From contig CAZZIU010000007.1 in the NCBI GenBank assembly GCA_964654545.1, positions 61,678 through 125,677 on the forward strand: a DNA stretch of 64,000 bases, in the 5' to 3' direction. The notes below the pieces were generated by a model that saw nothing but the letters and a program-made list of their open reading frames with translations, made no database searches and was not told the origin of the DNA. The DNA comes from JABMOV01 sp964654545. Its GTDB lineage: Bacteria; Fidelibacterota; Marinisomatia; Marinisomatales; JABMOV01. Position 1 is the stretch's first letter, and every line of letters starts with the position of its first letter. Shown here piece after piece: positions 62,409 through 64,000 of the stretch. A program made the position numbers and the translations under genes.

Positions 62409-63431
62409 ATGCAATCCAAACCGGTTATAGTACTAATCATTCTGATAGGCCTTGTGGTTGGACAAGGTTCAATGACGTTATTTCAACTTGACCAGGATTG
62501 GAAATCATTTACGCAATCACAAAAGTCAGAATTAATTTCTCTTTCAAATTATTTATATGATAATCAGATGTATGAACGCGCTGTCTTGGCGTTTTTTCAG
62601 TTTGTCTATCGATATCCGGGAGATTCTCTTGAACCCTACGCCTATTATTATATTGGTCGCTGTTATGAGGAATCGGGGGAGTTAAAACTGGCAATTGATT
62701 ATTATGAGAAAATACAATCTCGCGCAATTTCTGATACGACACTGCAACAACTTGCTACGTACAGGCTAGGTGTTTCAAATCTTCTAGCCGGTGAAAATAA
62801 TGCTGTCTTAGAAACAGTTGCCAAATCAAATGATCCTTATTTAATAACTCTGCGCGGACTGGCAGAATTCCGGAAAATGCAATGGATGGATTCACGGCAA
62901 ACACTATTGGCTGCTGAAGCTGGATTTAACGACACATATTATTCAGTCCTCTTGCGTGATATGTACGATTATATTGACCATGCAGTAATGCTGTCTGGTA
63001 AGAAAAAATGGGTGACGGTTCTTTCAGCAACATTCCCGGGGGGAGGATGGGCATATTTAGGTGATTATGTATCGGCAGCTGGAACGTTAGTAGGTGTTTC
63101 CCTGCCCCTTGTCTTATCCTTTGGACAAGCAGACAACGGAACCCGAACAATTGCTTTTGATAACTCCCATAAAACAGTATTGCCAAGTGATAAGGGATAC
63201 CGCGATAATTCACTCTTGTCTAAAACGGTGAACACACAAGGATTGGGCGGTATGCGCTATGAATTAGTCGGTATGAGTTTTAGTCTCTATATAGGAAGTA
63301 TTATGGCTTCTTATTCTAGTGTATCAAGCGTCAACAAAAAGACAGTAGAAAAATATATTGATACAAAAATTACGAAAGACTGGTTGGATGAAATATTCAT
63401 CAACGTAGAGCCAGACTTCAATACGAAATAA
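62409..63431 (+). CDS. TPR protein, exported, with C-terminal membrane segments
   Basis: A 340-residue protein. Signal peptide (PVIVLIILIGLVVGQG), then TPR-like helical repeats: YDNQMYERAVLAFFQFVYRY and AYYYIGRCYEESGELKLAI (about 45-110). A glycine-rich hydrophobic region WVTVLSATFPGGGWAYLGD (about 200-220) resembles DUF5683-like C-terminal halves. Its ribosome site is inside the 3' arm of the terminator hairpin at 62370-62408. It may be an envelope-assembly or lipoprotein-type scaffold; the role is unassigned. Confidence 0.8.
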   Translation: MQSKPVIVLIILIGLVVGQGSMTLFQLDQDWKSFTQSQKSELISLSNYLYDNQMYERAVLAFFQFVYRYPGDSLEPYAYYYIGRCYEESGELKLAIDYYEKIQSRAISDTTLQQLATYRLGVSNLLAGENNAVLETVAKSNDPYLITLRGLAEFRKMQWMDSRQTLLAAEAGFNDTYYSVLLRDMYDYIDHAVMLSGKKKWVTVLSATFPGGGWAYLGDYVSAAGTLVGVSLPLVLSFGQADNGTRTIAFDNSHKTVLPSDKGYRDNSLLSKTVNTQGLGGMRYELVGMSFSLYIGSIMASYSSVSSVNKKTVEKYIDTKITKDWLDEIFINVEPDFNTK

Positions 63432-63458
63432 TTATTTTCAATATAATGTGAATTGTAG

Positions 63459-63526
63459 TTGACAGGGGATTTCTATCTCACCTAATTTTCGGGGCTCTAC
63501 TCAGAGCGATTTTAGTTCTTTGAAAA
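63459..63526 (+). promoter_or_regulatory. rRNA promoter and leader with boxA-like antitermination element
   Basis: TTGACA at 63459-63464 with CTAATT at 63482-63487 (17-bp spacer) is a candidate rrn promoter. A short hairpin GCTCT-ACTC-AGAGC lies at 63494-63507. The boxA-like AGTTCTTTGAAAA lies at 63514-63526, the usual element before 16S in FCB genomes. The rest of 63527-63581 is leader. Confidence 0.6.
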
Positions 63527-63581
63527 TTTGGTATGCGTGGTTCTTTTGTCAAACGAATCAAACACCAAAAAGTATACACAT

Positions 63582-64000
<419 letters not shown>

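Overview
The window looks like a chromosomal segment of a moderately AT-rich, aerobic, Gram-negative bacterium of the FCB supergroup, probably Candidatus Marinimicrobia (SAR406) or a near relative. The evidence is: an alternative complex III (ActABCDEF) operon fused to a caa3-type oxidase operon; TonB-dependent receptors with N-terminal carboxypeptidase-regulatory-like domains; PorV-family outer-membrane proteins; at least six secreted proteins ending in a type IX secretion (T9SS) C-terminal sorting domain with the YPNPFNP motif; and the 5' end of a 16S rRNA gene at the right edge. The taxonomic call is an inference. The 418 bases of 16S present would settle it in a database search.

Layout. 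(1) 1-13726, minus strand: one long respiratory operon, actA-actB-actC-actD-actE-actF, a small membrane protein, sco, coxB-coxA-coxC-coxD, ctaB, a DUF420 membrane protein and the start of a secreted protein cut by the window edge. It would carry electrons from quinol through ACIII to a cytochrome c-fused, A2-type oxidase. (2) 13727-14884: no intact gene, but two decayed minus-strand genes. One is a full-length THEP1-like P-loop NTPase with two in-frame TAA codons. The other is a frameshifted membrane-protein remnant. (3) 14885-18682, plus: two tandem DASS/SLC13 transporters and a double-UspA stress protein. (4) 18795-21085: a SpoIIAA-like protein (minus), then a PerR/Fur regulator, 2-Cys peroxiredoxin and Fe-superoxide dismutase, an oxidative-stress cluster behind a perfect 21-bp palindrome. 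(5) 21163-29157: M1 metallopeptidase, a small unknown protein, an autoregulated-looking unit (membrane protein, winged-helix regulator, TonB receptor) and an NAD-dependent epimerase-like protein. (6) 29224-34041: Asp-box sorting-domain protein, a secreted peptidylarginine/agmatine deiminase with a dockerin-like tail, a membrane protein and an RRM protein. (7) 34289-37311: tig-clpP-clpX, with a ClpX that lacks the zinc-binding domain. (8) 37332-63431: a large surface and secretion block. It holds an M6 protease, a lipoprotein and TonB receptor pair, two cargo-PorV modules with identical PorV genes, three further sorting-domain proteins including a subtilisin, a cohesin-like sorting-domain protein, and a TPR protein. 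(9) 63459-64000: rRNA promoter and leader and the 16S start.

How it fits together. The left part is the aerobic energy module, with oxidative-stress defence nearby. The right part is a cell-surface protein factory: T9SS cargo, PorV-type outer-membrane partners that bring cargo to the secretion machine, proteases, and a candidate calcium-dependent dockerin/cohesin-like adhesion system. The most unusual observations are the perfect 1139-bp repeat that homogenises two porV copies and the 3' ends of otherwise diverged cargo genes, the dockerin-tailed deiminase with cohesin-like neighbours, the zinc-domain-less ClpX, the twin pseudogenes, and a terminator hairpin that embeds the ribosome binding site of the next gene.
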